Assembly: GCA_018333775.1 (NCBI GenBank)
Contig: JAGXSO010000027.1
Location: forward strand, 1 to 12,991
DNA: 12,991 nt
DNA from: Truepera sp.
GTDB lineage: Bacteria; Deinococcota; Deinococci; Deinococcales; Trueperaceae
Reading direction: 5' to 3'
Position 1 is the stretch's first letter. Each line of letters starts with the position of its first letter. This document shows, one piece after another, positions 1 to 6,926 of this stretch. The notes beneath the pieces were generated by a model that ran no database searches, was not told the DNA's origin, and was given only the letters and a program-made list of their open reading frames with translations. The translations under genes were made by a program, and so were the position numbers.

Positions 1-474
1 GGGCTGTACCCCGAGGAGCGGCGCTGGGCGGTGCCGTTTATTGTGCTGACCACACTGGCTTTTGTGGCTGGGGTGGTTTTCGCGCGTTTTCTGGTGCTGC
101 CGTTTGCCCTGCCCATCCTGCTGGCCTTTTTAGGCGACGCGGCGACGGCGGTCCTCTCTATTGGTGACTTCATCAGCAAGATGCTCTTGTATATGGCGGT
201 CTTCGGCATCATCTTCGAGATGCCGGTGCTGGGCTTCTTACTGGCCCGGCTGGGCCTGATCCAGGCTGCCTGGCTGCGGCAGTACCGGCGCCACGCTATT
301 GTTGCCGGCTTGCTTATCGCCGCTGTTATTACCCCGACCGGCGACCCGTTTAACTTTGCCCTCGTCGGCGTTCCGCTGGTGGTACTCTATGAAGTCAGCA
401 TCCTGGTGGTGCGGCTCTCCCAGCGGAAGGTGGAACGTGGAAGCAAAGATCCAGAGTTTACGAGCCCAAATTGA
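1..474 (+). CDS. tatC: TatC, Sec-independent (twin-arginine) protein translocase subunit, 3' part
   Basis: This is the C-terminal part of the polytopic TatC receptor, which recognises twin-arginine signal peptides of folded exported proteins at the inner membrane. The frame is open from base 1, so the gene starts upstream of the window; 157 residues are present of a family usually near 250. The visible part starts with LYPEERRW, as in the loop before a TatC transmembrane helix. It continues through hydrophobic helices, a FEMPVLGFLLA helix, the YRRHA loop, and the diagnostic ITPTGDP motif followed by a PLVVLYE helix. The last 38 bases overlap the start of the downstream aroF gene, which indicates translational coupling in one operon. 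Family assignment is firm; the N-terminal half cannot be judged. Confidence 0.93.
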   Translation, partial: GLYPEERRWAVPFIVLTTLAFVAGVVFARFLVLPFALPILLAFLGDAATAVLSIGDFISKMLLYMAVFGIIFEMPVLGFLLARLGLIQAAWLRQYRRHAIVAGLLIAAVITPTGDPFNFALVGVPLVVLYEVSILVVRLSQRKVERGSKDPEFTSPN

Positions 475-1537
475 CGATATTAATCTGCGCCTGCTCGAGC
501 TACTCTCAGAGCGCGCACGGCTGGCTGAGGCCATCGGTGAGATTCAGACTCAACTAGGGCTATCGCATTACGACCCGCTGCGCGAAATCCAAATGCTGGA
601 GCTGCTGACGGCCGCCAACCGCGGGCCGTTTAGCAACGCCACCATCAAAAGCCTCTTTAAGACTATCTTTCAGGCCAGCATGCAGCTCGAGCAAGAGGCT
701 GATAAGGTCCATTACCTGACCTCGCGCCAGGTGCACCGGGAAGACACCGTGGTGATGGTTGGTGATATTCCGATCGGCGGCAAGCACGCGCCGGTCTTGG
801 TGGCCGGGCCGTGCTCGATCGAGTCGCGCGAGCAGACCGAAGCCACTGCCATGTTCATAGCTAGCCGGGGCGTCAAGCTGTTCCGGGGCGGCGCCTATAA
901 GCCCCGCACCGACCCCTACTCCTTTCAGGGCCTGGGCGAGGACGGCCTTAAAATCGGCCGCCTGGCCTGCGACAAGTTTGGGCTTAAGTTCATTACCGAG
1001 ATCATGGACCCCCGCGATCTGCCGCTCTTTGTCGAGTATGCCGACGTGCTGCAAATAGGCGCCCGCAATATGCAGAACTTCACCATGTTGCGAGCGGTGG
1101 GCCGCACTACCAAGCCGGTGCTGTTAAAGCGCGGCCTAGCAGCCACTATCGAGGAGTGGGTGATGGCCGCGGAGTACCTGCTGAGCGAGGGTAACCCAAT
1201 GGTCATCCTCTGTGAACGCGGCATCCGCACCTTTGAACGCTACACCCGCAACACCCTGGATGTCTCGGCGGTAGCGCTGGCCAAACTGGAGACTCACCTG
1301 CCGGTGATGGTTGATGTGACGCACTCGGGTGGGCGGCCCGACCTGTTGGTGCCGCTGACCAAGGCGGGCTTAGCCAGCGGCGCTGACGGGATCATGATCG
1401 AGGTCCACCCCAACCCCGCCATCGCGCTCTCAGATAACAAGCAGCAAGTCGATTTCGAGACCTTCGATCACTTCCTGGCCGAGACCGGCTACCACAAGAA
1501 GCTCTCTGAGAAGCGGCACGAGGTCTACGGGTTCTAG
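437..1537 (+). CDS. aroF: Bifunctional chorismate mutase / 3-deoxy-7-phosphoheptulonate (DAHP) synthase
   Basis: Catalyses the first step of the shikimate pathway (phosphoenolpyruvate plus erythrose 4-phosphate to DAHP). An N-terminal AroQ chorismate mutase domain (about residues 1-90) may act as the feedback sensor, as in Bacillus subtilis AroA. The GTG start at 437 has GGAAGG six bases upstream and gives 366 residues, close to the family length. A longer open frame into tatC has no such support. DAHP synthase motifs in order: GPC126S, RGGAYKPRT, QIGARNMQNF, LLKRG, CERGIRTF, THSGGR with H296, and E322VHPNP with D333; C126, H296, E322 and D333 are the expected metal ligands. In the mutase domain R9, R26, D46, R49 and E50 match the AroQ active site, but the catalytic lysine position holds Q37. 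It lies in an operon with tatC and the ferredoxin gene. Confidence 0.95.
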   Translation: MEAKIQSLRAQIDDINLRLLELLSERARLAEAIGEIQTQLGLSHYDPLREIQMLELLTAANRGPFSNATIKSLFKTIFQASMQLEQEADKVHYLTSRQVHREDTVVMVGDIPIGGKHAPVLVAGPCSIESREQTEATAMFIASRGVKLFRGGAYKPRTDPYSFQGLGEDGLKIGRLACDKFGLKFITEIMDPRDLPLFVEYADVLQIGARNMQNFTMLRAVGRTTKPVLLKRGLAATIEEWVMAAEYLLSEGNPMVILCERGIRTFERYTRNTLDVSAVALAKLETHLPVMVDVTHSGGRPDLLVPLTKAGLASGADGIMIEVHPNPAIALSDNKQQVDFETFDHFLAETGYHKKLSEKRHEVYGF

Positions 1538-1541
1538 CAGG

Positions 1542-2549
1542 ATGTTCGATCGGCTGCTGAACCTAATTGTCAAGGCCACCAACCTCCAGCCGAGCTACAC
1601 GCCCGAGCACTGCCTGGTGGTCAAGCGGGCGGTGGGCGGTTGCACCGTGTGTCACGATAGCTGCCCGCACAAGGCGATTACCATCACCCGCCAGGTAGAG
1701 ATCGACGACATCGACTGTACCGGTTGCGGTTTGTGCGTCGAAGCCTGCCCCTCGCAAGCGCTGGCGGCCAGTGTGACCTTCCAACCCGGCGCTCTCCTGA
1801 AATGCTCGCAGGTGGCTGGGAGCGCCCAGAGCGTGCAGTGCCTGGCACGCTTGCAGCCGAGTGATCTGGTGCGCTTAGCCGACCGCCGAGGGGTTGTCAC
1901 GTTGGTCAGGAACGACTGTACAGGCTGCAAGATCGGTGCGGCAGCGGTGATCGAAGCCCTCGATCGCACCGCCAAGGCCGCCCAGGCGCTGGCCGCGTTA
2001 CAGGGGGTGGCGCTTAAGGTTTCGGTTCAGGTGGCACAGAAGTACGACGCGACCGATAATCCCAAGACCTTAAGCCGCCGCGAGCTGCTCAGAGGGGGCT
2101 GGCGCAGCGCCCAGCACACCGCCTCGGACCTGGTGGCGCCCTTGGAGCAGCTCAGCCAAGGACCGAAGGAGACCCTGCTCCCTGACGAACTGCGCAAGCA
2201 GCTCCGGCTCATTAGCGCAGCGGCGCCGCAGCCTGACACGCTGGTGCCCTGGCGGCTGCCGCGCATTGCTGAGGGCTGCATCATGTGCCCGGTCTGCACT
2301 AACGTCTGCCCGACCAAGGCCTTCCGGCGCGAGTTCGACCCGCCCAGCGAGGGGGGTGGAGCTGCACTGCTGCTGGCTCCGGAACGCTGCAACGGCTGCA
2401 ACGCCTGCGTCACCTCCTGCCCGGTCAAGGTCATTACGCTTGACGACCAGGTGAGCTGGAGCGAGCTATCTGGGGGCGAGCAGGTCGTCTACCGGCGCGA
2501 GGTCGGCCAGGGCTTAGCCTCCGTTCCTCGCCAAACTAGAAGCGGCTGA
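1542..2549 (+). CDS. Multi-cluster [4Fe-4S] ferredoxin-like protein
   Basis: A 335-residue cytoplasmic iron-sulfur protein, probably an electron carrier; the redox partner is unknown. No twin-arginine or other signal peptide is visible. The N-terminal dicluster module has C24, C34, C37 and C41P, then C59-C62-C65-C69P. A middle module has C88, C100, C126 and C129 (KCSQ..., QCLARL, DCTGCK), which could bind a further cluster. The C-terminal dicluster module has C246-C249-C252-C256P and C283-C286-C289-C293P. Together there is room for four [4Fe-4S] clusters plus one possible fifth. ATG at 1542 lies four bases after the aroF stop, and AGCAGG just before it is a weak ribosome site, so translation is probably coupled. 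The 3' end overlaps the convergent valS end by 14 bases. Fold class is clear; the specific function is not recognised. Confidence 0.85.
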   Translation: MFDRLLNLIVKATNLQPSYTPEHCLVVKRAVGGCTVCHDSCPHKAITITRQVEIDDIDCTGCGLCVEACPSQALAASVTFQPGALLKCSQVAGSAQSVQCLARLQPSDLVRLADRRGVVTLVRNDCTGCKIGAAAVIEALDRTAKAAQALAALQGVALKVSVQVAQKYDATDNPKTLSRRELLRGGWRSAQHTASDLVAPLEQLSQGPKETLLPDELRKQLRLISAAAPQPDTLVPWRLPRIAEGCIMCPVCTNVCPTKAFRREFDPPSEGGGAALLLAPERCNGCNACVTSCPVKVITLDDQVSWSELSGGEQVVYRREVGQGLASVPRQTRSG

Positions 2550-5130
2550 GGCTGGCGCGCAGCCCAGCTAGTAGCTCTTGCGCCTCGCTCAGGCGGCGGC
2601 GCTCCTCGGCAACCACCTCAGCTGGGGCGCTAGTAACGAACTTGGCGTTAGCTAATTTCTGCTCGCTCCGCGCCACCTCACGCAGCAGCTCGCTGAGACG
2701 TTTTTCTTGCCGGGTGCGCCACTCCTTAAGGTCTACCAGGCCAGCCAGCGGCAGGCTTAAGGTAAGCTCCGGCGCTACCTGCACCAGCGACGCTGCTGGA
2801 ACCTCGCCCTCTGCCACCGTAGCTTTAGCTAGCACGGTAAACAGCCCCGCGTTAGCGCTGATGGTTGGCGCCGCCGGCCCCTGCACCTGCACCGTCACCG
2901 CCTGCTGCGGAGGCACACCCGCCTGCGCGCGCAGCTCACGCGCCGCAGCTACAGCGTTTTGCAGTTGGGTAAAGGTGCGCTCCGCCTCGGCATCGACTAG
3001 GGTCGGATCGACCGTGGGCCAGGCCGCCCAGCCGAGCTGCGCCTCAAAGCCGAGCGCCTCATAAAGCTCGGAGGTGATAAAGGGGGTGATCGGGTGAAGC
3101 AGTTTAAGGATATCGGTCAAAACCGTGCGCAGCACGCTGCGGGTGCGCCGGTTACCGCCCTGCAGGGCAGGTTTGGCGGCCTCTAAGTACCAGTCGCAGA
3201 ACTCTGACCAGACGAACTCGTATGCAGTACGGCTAGCCGCACCCAGATCGAAGGCCTCGAGCTGGGCCGTAATCTCGCCGATAGCGTATTGCAGGCGGCT
3301 CATTATCCAGCGGTCGGGCAGCGTTTCAGGGCGGCCTGGAGCTTCTTCACCCAGGTTCATGAAAGCCAAGCGGGCGGCGTTCCAGAGCTTGTTATTAAAG
3401 TTGCGCCCCATCTCTACCCGGCGGTCATCCCATCGCACATCCTGGCCGCCGGTCGAGGCATGGGCAGTAGCGAAACGCAAGGCGTCGGCACCGTACCGGT
3501 CGATCACCTCGAGCGGGTCGATGCCGTTCCCCCTGGACTTGGACATCTTCTGCCCCTCGGCATCGAGCACCAGGCCGTGCAGCAGCACCTTGGCAAAGGG
3601 CCGCTGTCCGGTGAAGTGGTAGCCGGCTAGCTGCATCCGCGCTACCCAGAAGAACAGGATGTCGTAGCCGGTAACCAGCACGCTGGTCGGATAGAACTTC
3701 TGGTAAAAGGGGTCGGCGGTATCCGGCCAGCCTAGCGTGGAGAAGGGCCAGAGGTTGCTGCTGAACCAGGTATCGAAGACATCCGGGTCCTGGCGGAGCT
3801 TAAGCCCGGCATAGCGCGGGTCCTGGTCGCAGTCGAGGTCGGGCCGGCTGAGGTCGGGGACGTAGATATTGTTATCATCGTCGTACCAGGCCGGGATGCG
3901 GTGCCCCCACCAGATCTGCCGCGACACACACCAGTCGCGGATATTAGCCAGCCAGTCGCGGTTTACTTTCTCCCAGCGCTCGGGGATTACGGCCATCTCG
4001 CCCTCATCCAGGGCGCGCAGCACCCGCGCGGCCATGGCCTTCATGTCGATGAACCACTGTTTGGACAAGAGCGGCTCGACCGGCTCGCCGGTCCGTTGCG
4101 ACAGCCCCAGGGCCACGGTGTGGGGCCGCGTCTCCAGCAGCAGCCCCTCGGCCGCCAGCGCCGCCACTACCGCCTCGCGGGCAGCGAAGCGCGGCAGCCC
4201 GCGGAACGCGTCCGGCACCAGCTCGCCGGTAAGCCTGGCCTCTAAGTCGATCACGCTAGGGCGTGGTAGGCCGTGCCGACAGCCGATCTCAAAGTCGGCG
4301 GGGTCGTGGGCTGGCGTGATCTTGAGCGCCCCGGTGCCGAACTCGCGTTCGACCACCGTATCGGCAATAATCGGCACCCAACGCTCGGTCAGCGGGATGC
4401 GCGCCATGGTGCCGATCAGGTGAGCATAGCGCTCGTCTTCGGGATGCACCGCCACCGCCACGTCGCCAAAGACCGTCTCGGGGCGGACGGTAGCCACTGC
4501 TATAGCGCCGCCCTGGCTACTCGGATAGGCCAGGGTGTAGAGCTTCCCTGGGCGCTCTTCGCGATCGACTTCGAGATCTGATAGCACGGTCTGGCTTAAG
4601 GGGTCCCAGTGGACGATCCGCTCGCCGCGATAGGCCAGGCCCTGGTGGTAGAGCTGCACGAACTGGCGCCGCACCGCCCGCGACAGCCCTTCGTCCATGG
4701 TGAAGCGGGTGCGGGTCCAGTCGGCGGAGACTCCCAAGCGGTAGAGCTGTTCTAGGATGATGTTGCCATAGGTCTCTTTCCACTGCCACATCCGCGCCAG
4801 GAACGCCTCGCACCCTAGGTCGGCTTTGCTTAAACCCTCTCCCTGCAGCGCCCGCTCAACCTGCACCTGGGTGGAGATGCCGGCGTGGTCGGTACCGGGC
4901 TGATAGAGCGTTTCAAAGCCTTGCATCCGCTTGAAGCGGATCAGGGTGTCGATGATGGTGTTGTCAAAGGCGTGCCCTAAGTGCAAGTTGCCGGTCACGT
5001 TGGGCGGCGGGATGACGATGCAAAAGGGGGGTTTAGCCGAATGCGGGTCGGCGGTAAAAGGGCTTAAAGCCCAACGCCGCGCCCACTTAGCCTCAATCTC
5101 AACCGGGTTGTACCGTGTGGCCAAAGCCAT
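2536..5130 (-). CDS. valS: Valyl-tRNA synthetase
   Basis: Charges tRNA-Val in the cytoplasm: a class I aminoacyl-tRNA synthetase of 864 residues, close to the Thermus/Deinococcus enzyme length. Visible parts are the HIGH-type motif H50LGH following PPPNVTGN; the CP1 editing domain with TVRPETVFGD and the TPAHDPADFEIG region; the VSRQIWWGHRIPAW segment; the KMSKS loop at 528-532; an anticodon-binding region; and a C-terminal coiled-coil arm from about residue 795, rich in basic and acidic residues. The ATG at 5130 is chosen because GGAGGT lies four bases upstream; a TTG twelve bases further out lies inside or before that ribosome site. The gene follows a T-box leader, so expression should respond to uncharged tRNA-Val. 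It converges on the ferredoxin gene. Confidence 0.97.
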   Translation of the reverse strand: MALATRYNPVEIEAKWARRWALSPFTADPHSAKPPFCIVIPPPNVTGNLHLGHAFDNTIIDTLIRFKRMQGFETLYQPGTDHAGISTQVQVERALQGEGLSKADLGCEAFLARMWQWKETYGNIILEQLYRLGVSADWTRTRFTMDEGLSRAVRRQFVQLYHQGLAYRGERIVHWDPLSQTVLSDLEVDREERPGKLYTLAYPSSQGGAIAVATVRPETVFGDVAVAVHPEDERYAHLIGTMARIPLTERWVPIIADTVVEREFGTGALKITPAHDPADFEIGCRHGLPRPSVIDLEARLTGELVPDAFRGLPRFAAREAVVAALAAEGLLLETRPHTVALGLSQRTGEPVEPLLSKQWFIDMKAMAARVLRALDEGEMAVIPERWEKVNRDWLANIRDWCVSRQIWWGHRIPAWYDDDNNIYVPDLSRPDLDCDQDPRYAGLKLRQDPDVFDTWFSSNLWPFSTLGWPDTADPFYQKFYPTSVLVTGYDILFFWVARMQLAGYHFTGQRPFAKVLLHGLVLDAEGQKMSKSRGNGIDPLEVIDRYGADALRFATAHASTGGQDVRWDDRRVEMGRNFNNKLWNAARLAFMNLGEEAPGRPETLPDRWIMSRLQYAIGEITAQLEAFDLGAASRTAYEFVWSEFCDWYLEAAKPALQGGNRRTRSVLRTVLTDILKLLHPITPFITSELYEALGFEAQLGWAAWPTVDPTLVDAEAERTFTQLQNAVAAARELRAQAGVPPQQAVTVQVQGPAAPTISANAGLFTVLAKATVAEGEVPAASLVQVAPELTLSLPLAGLVDLKEWRTRQEKRLSELLREVARSEQKLANAKFVTSAPAEVVAEERRRLSEAQELLAGLRASLSRF

Positions 5131-5142
5131 AGCTACCTCCAA

Positions 5143-5420
5143 GGGCGCAAAAAAAGCGCCCGCACTGTTGCGGACGAGACTTGTTAATCATTAAGTCCCG
5201 CGGTACCACCGCAGTTCCTCACTGGTATCCAGGAGGCGCTCATTGCCTCGCGCTGTCGGGGCGAGAGCCGGAGGGTCTACTCGGCCTGGGCCTTTCTTCC
5301 TCGGCGCGGTGCCTTAGCACCGGGGCAGGCGACCTTGGCTTAAGCGGCACGCACCCGAGCTCTCAGCGCTACACTCGGGCTCTCTGGGCGGCAGGCTTAA
5401 GCCACCTCCTGCCTAACGCG
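5143..5420 (-). promoter_or_regulatory. T-box leader of valS (tRNA-Val-sensing riboswitch)
   Basis: Reading on the minus strand, stem I is formed by GGCAGG (5408-5413) with CCTGCC (5324-5329), and by GGCTTAAGC (5395-5403) with GCTTAAGCC (5337-5345). Between these helices, on the 3' side, lies AAGGTCG, placing a GTC valine codon at 5331-5333 as the specifier; this agrees with the gene it controls. The distal part contains CAGAGAGC and GAGAGC, as is typical of T-box stem I. A small hairpin CGGTGC-TAAG-GCACCG follows. The antiterminator T-box sequence, TGCGGTGGTACCGCG (5199-5213), carries the TGGT that pairs with the free tRNA 3' end. A terminator then precedes the ribosome site. Established mechanism: uncharged tRNA stabilises the antiterminator and permits valS transcription. 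Confidence 0.93.
5149..5176 (-). terminator. Intrinsic terminator of the T-box leader
   Basis: On the minus strand CGTCCGC (5170-5176) pairs with GCGGGCG (5157-5163) around a six-base loop. One C and then seven T residues (5149-5155) follow. It lies between the T-box sequence and the valS ribosome site, where the regulated terminator of a T-box leader belongs. The same bases GGGCGC can also pair with GCGCCC on the other side of the T run (5143-5148), which would make an alternative hairpin that traps the T run in its loop. Confidence 0.85.
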
Positions 5421-5425
5421 CTTAC

Positions 5426-5431
5426 AGCATA
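5426..5431 (-). promoter_or_regulatory. Candidate extended -10 promoter element for the valS leader
   Basis: The minus strand reads TGGTATGCT, an extended -10 (TGn plus TATGCT). Transcription would start about 5418-5420, immediately before the first strand of T-box stem I. No good -35 hexamer is visible. The call rests mainly on its position relative to the leader. Confidence 0.35.
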
Positions 5432-5486
5432 CCACACCACCCCGGCAGACTGGGCTAGAGCCACCACAGCGGCGGCGCGCGGAGAG

Positions 5487-5628
5487 CTACTCGACCCAGA
5501 AGAGCGGATTCCATGCGACCTCCCATAGGAAACCGTCCGGGTCAGTGAAATAGCCCGAGTACCCGCCCCAGAACACCTTCTGGCCGGGCTTGATGAGCTT
5601 GGCTCCAGCTGGGTCTCCTCTTCGTGCC
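5487..5628 (-). pseudogene. 3' fragment of a VOC (glyoxalase/bleomycin resistance) family gene
   Basis: About 45 codons are readable up to a stop at 5487-5489. They read GAKLIKPGQ, then FWGGYSGYFTDPDG, then WEVAWNPLFW near the end, which is the C-terminal strand region of a VOC-superfamily protein; family members are usually 120-140 residues. There is no start codon and no N-terminal half. The readable homology begins directly at the core-like GTTGGGC of the site at 5629-5650. The fragment therefore looks like the remains of another cassette whose 5' part was lost when that junction formed. It is not expected to make a working enzyme. Confidence 0.75.
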
Positions 5629-5650
5629 GCCCAACGGCCTGCAATTAGGC
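5629..5650 (-). other. Collapsed attC-like junction
   Basis: On the minus strand GCCTAAT (5644-5650) and GTTGGGC (5629-5635) face each other as attC outer simple sites would (RYYYAAC and GTTRRRY), but are separated by only eight bases. It lies six bases after the stop of the intact VOC gene, exactly where its attC should begin. The simplest reading is an attC whose central hairpin has been deleted. A chance match of two 7-base motifs cannot be excluded. Confidence 0.5.
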
Positions 5651-5655
5651 AGCCG

Positions 5656-6042
5656 CTACGACGCCTGATATAGCTGTATCAGGTTCCCGCAAGTATCATC
5701 AAAGAGGGCAACTTTTGTAGGTCCCATCTCAGTGGGCGCCATTTTGAAGGCAACCCCAAGCTGCTTCAATCTCTCATACTCGCGCTGAATGTCGTCGACA
5801 GCAAAGGCGGCGGCGGCGATCCCCTGTTCGTAGATCGCATCTTTGTATGATCTGGCAGCGGGGTTGTCGCTTGGCTCAAGAAGCAATTCGGTACCATCGG
5901 GCTCTTGGGGTGAAACCACAGTCAACCACTTGAACTGTCCCACCGGGAAGTCCCGCTTCTTTTCAAAGCCCAGGACGTCTGTGTAGAACTTCAAAGCCGA
6001 TTCTTGGTCGTCCACAAAGACACTAGTCAGTTTGATTCTCAT
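5656..6042 (-). CDS. VOC superfamily protein (glyoxalase/extradiol dioxygenase fold)
   Basis: A 128-residue protein of the vicinal oxygen chelate fold, typically a metal-dependent isomerase, dioxygenase or drug-binding resistance protein; the substrate is unknown. The N-terminal half reads SVFVDDQESALKFYTDVLGF, the usual first beta-alpha-beta unit, and continues through LLLEPS. The second unit begins AAFAVDDIQREYERLKQLGV and ends with an ALFDDTCGNLIQLYQ strand, where E is replaced by Q at the position that often carries the final metal-ligand glutamate (E/Q in NxxE/QL). The ATG has AAAGGAG about ten bases upstream. Flanked by core-like sites on both sides, it forms a one-gene cassette. VOC genes are frequent cassette cargo. 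Confidence 0.88.
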   Translation of the reverse strand: MRIKLTSVFVDDQESALKFYTDVLGFEKKRDFPVGQFKWLTVVSPQEPDGTELLLEPSDNPAARSYKDAIYEQGIAAAAFAVDDIQREYERLKQLGVAFKMAPTEMGPTKVALFDDTCGNLIQLYQAS

Positions 6043-6064
6043 CCGATCTTCTCCTTTGCGGGCT

Positions 6065-6086
6065 GCCTAACTAGTAATTATGCCGC
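6065..6086 (-). repeat. Short attC-like site A
   Basis: Forward strand GCCTAACTAGTAATTATGC followed by CGC; on the minus strand this ends with a perfect core GTTAGGC at 6065-6071. It closely matches site B at 7732-7753 and resembles site C at 9578-9598. It lies just upstream of the VOC gene, where the attC of the preceding YwqK-type unit should end. No matching RYYYAAC with complementary arms is visible after the YwqK stop, so it is a partial or degenerate site at best. Confidence 0.5.
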
Positions 6087-6121
6087 ATGGATTGACCGCC
6101 ATGGCAGCTCTGCGCGACGGA

Positions 6122-6508
6122 CTACCTCTTCGACTTGTGCGTCTTGCTTTGCTTGAGCTCACCGCTCTTCTCATAGACCTTCCATTCACCGACCTTCTTT
6201 CCGTCTGCATACACGCCCTCGTCCCAAAGCTGGCCGTTCTCGTAGTAGCGTTTCCAAGGGCCGACCTGCTTGCCAAGATCAAAGGAACCAACCTGCAGGG
6301 GCTTTCCGTTCTCGCGCCACCACTCCCAATATCCATCCAGTTCGCCGTTCGCATACTTTCCAACGGCCTTTAACCCACCGGACTTGTAGTAGAAAGTCCA
6401 CTTTCCATGTTGCTTGCCGTCCTTGAAGCACCCCTCGCCAGAAAGAGTGCCGTCAGAGAAGAGTTCCTTGTGCGGCCCGTTGAGCGGTGGCTTGTTGGGT
6501 GACTTCAT
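6122..6508 (-). CDS. YwqK-type MORN_2 repeat protein
   Basis: A 128-residue soluble protein built from repeats of about 22-24 residues with the pattern G.y.nGk..G.w..y...G. Examples are CFKDGKQHGKWTFYYKSGG, KYANGELDGYWEWWRENGK, SFDLGKQVGPWKRYYENGQ and VYADGKKVGEWKVYEKSGE. This is the MORN_2 repeat of the YwqK family. In Bacillus subtilis YwqK is the antitoxin of the YwqJ deaminase toxin; many family members have no known toxin, and none is seen next to this one. The ATG at 6508 is preferred because GGAGGA lies four bases upstream. An in-frame ATG ten codons earlier falls inside the attC core GTTATGC. The lysine-rich tail ends KTHKSKR. Flanked by attC-type sites, so probably a single-gene cassette. 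Confidence 0.85.
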   Translation of the reverse strand: MKSPNKPPLNGPHKELFSDGTLSGEGCFKDGKQHGKWTFYYKSGGLKAVGKYANGELDGYWEWWRENGKPLQVGSFDLGKQVGPWKRYYENGQLWDEGVYADGKKVGEWKVYEKSGELKQSKTHKSKR

Positions 6509-6534
6509 GATTCCTCCGGAGAAGTTGATGTGCG

Positions 6535-6662
6535 GCATAACGTTTCGCGCCAGCCGCTGGCGCGTCCTTCGCTAAGACGAGTCGTTTGAACTATTGACTC
6601 GTCTGCGACAAAGGCGCGTTAGCTCGACGCGAAGTGCCAGTCGGCTGGACGCAGTGTTGGGC
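6535..6662 (-). other. Integron attC site (long form, 128 bases)
   Basis: On the minus strand it runs from GCCCAAC (6656-6662) to GTTATGC (6535-6541). Inner arms CCAGCCGACTGGC (6636-6648) and GCCAGCGGCTGG (6550-6561) are complementary over 12 pairs with one extra A in the left arm. That is the extrahelical base that sets recombination polarity, and it lies in the arm expected for minus-strand cassettes. Further pairs are GACGCG/CGCGTC and a 9-pair stem AGACGAGTC with GACTCGTCT (6575-6583, 6596-6604). It follows the DUF2283 stop by about 57 bases. The core GTTATGC departs from GTTRRRY at one base. Confidence 0.8.
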
Positions 6663-6719
6663 CACCTTTTGGCTTCAAAGTGTTCCGCCCAATGTTACAG
6701 CATGTCTGTGGCCGGTACG

Positions 6720-6926
6720 TCACGCTGGCATTGGGGCAACTTGATACTCAATTCGGTTCGGTACAGTGACCCGACGTGAAGCGTCGAGGATTTCCAGAGA
6801 GACGAGATTGCCGGAAGCATCGTAATCCAGAATCACCCCCGGCTTATCTTCGTCGCTTTCCGCCACCGGAGTCTCGGCAAAGATAATTGTGAGCGTATCG
6901 GTCTCGCGGTCATAAATTACTTTCAT
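6720..6926 (-). CDS. DUF2283 family protein, putative antitoxin
   Basis: A 68-residue protein starting MKVIYDRETDTLTIIF, with AESDEDKPGVILDYD and LVSLEILDAS, the diagnostic blocks of DUF2283. The family is commonly encoded beside DUF4258 proteins, and the pair is predicted to act as a toxin-antitoxin module. The ATG at 6926 has GGAGG five bases upstream and overlaps the stop of the DUF4258 gene as ATGA, so translation is coupled. The TTG four codons earlier lies within the ribosome site and is rejected. Its own 128-base attC follows downstream. Function is inferred from family association only. Confidence 0.85.
   Translation of the reverse strand: MKVIYDRETDTLTIIFAETPVAESDEDKPGVILDYDASGNLVSLEILDASRRVTVPNRIEYQVAPMPA

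Noticed and set aside
299..436. N-terminal extension of the aroF frame into tatC
   Set aside because: The extension overlaps tatC in another frame and does not resemble any AroA-type N-terminus; GTG at 437 has a good ribosome site and gives the family length.
2642..4813. Several long frames on both strands inside valS
   Set aside because: They are in other frames of a fully conserved valS and have GC-rich, arginine/serine-rich composition with no family pattern.
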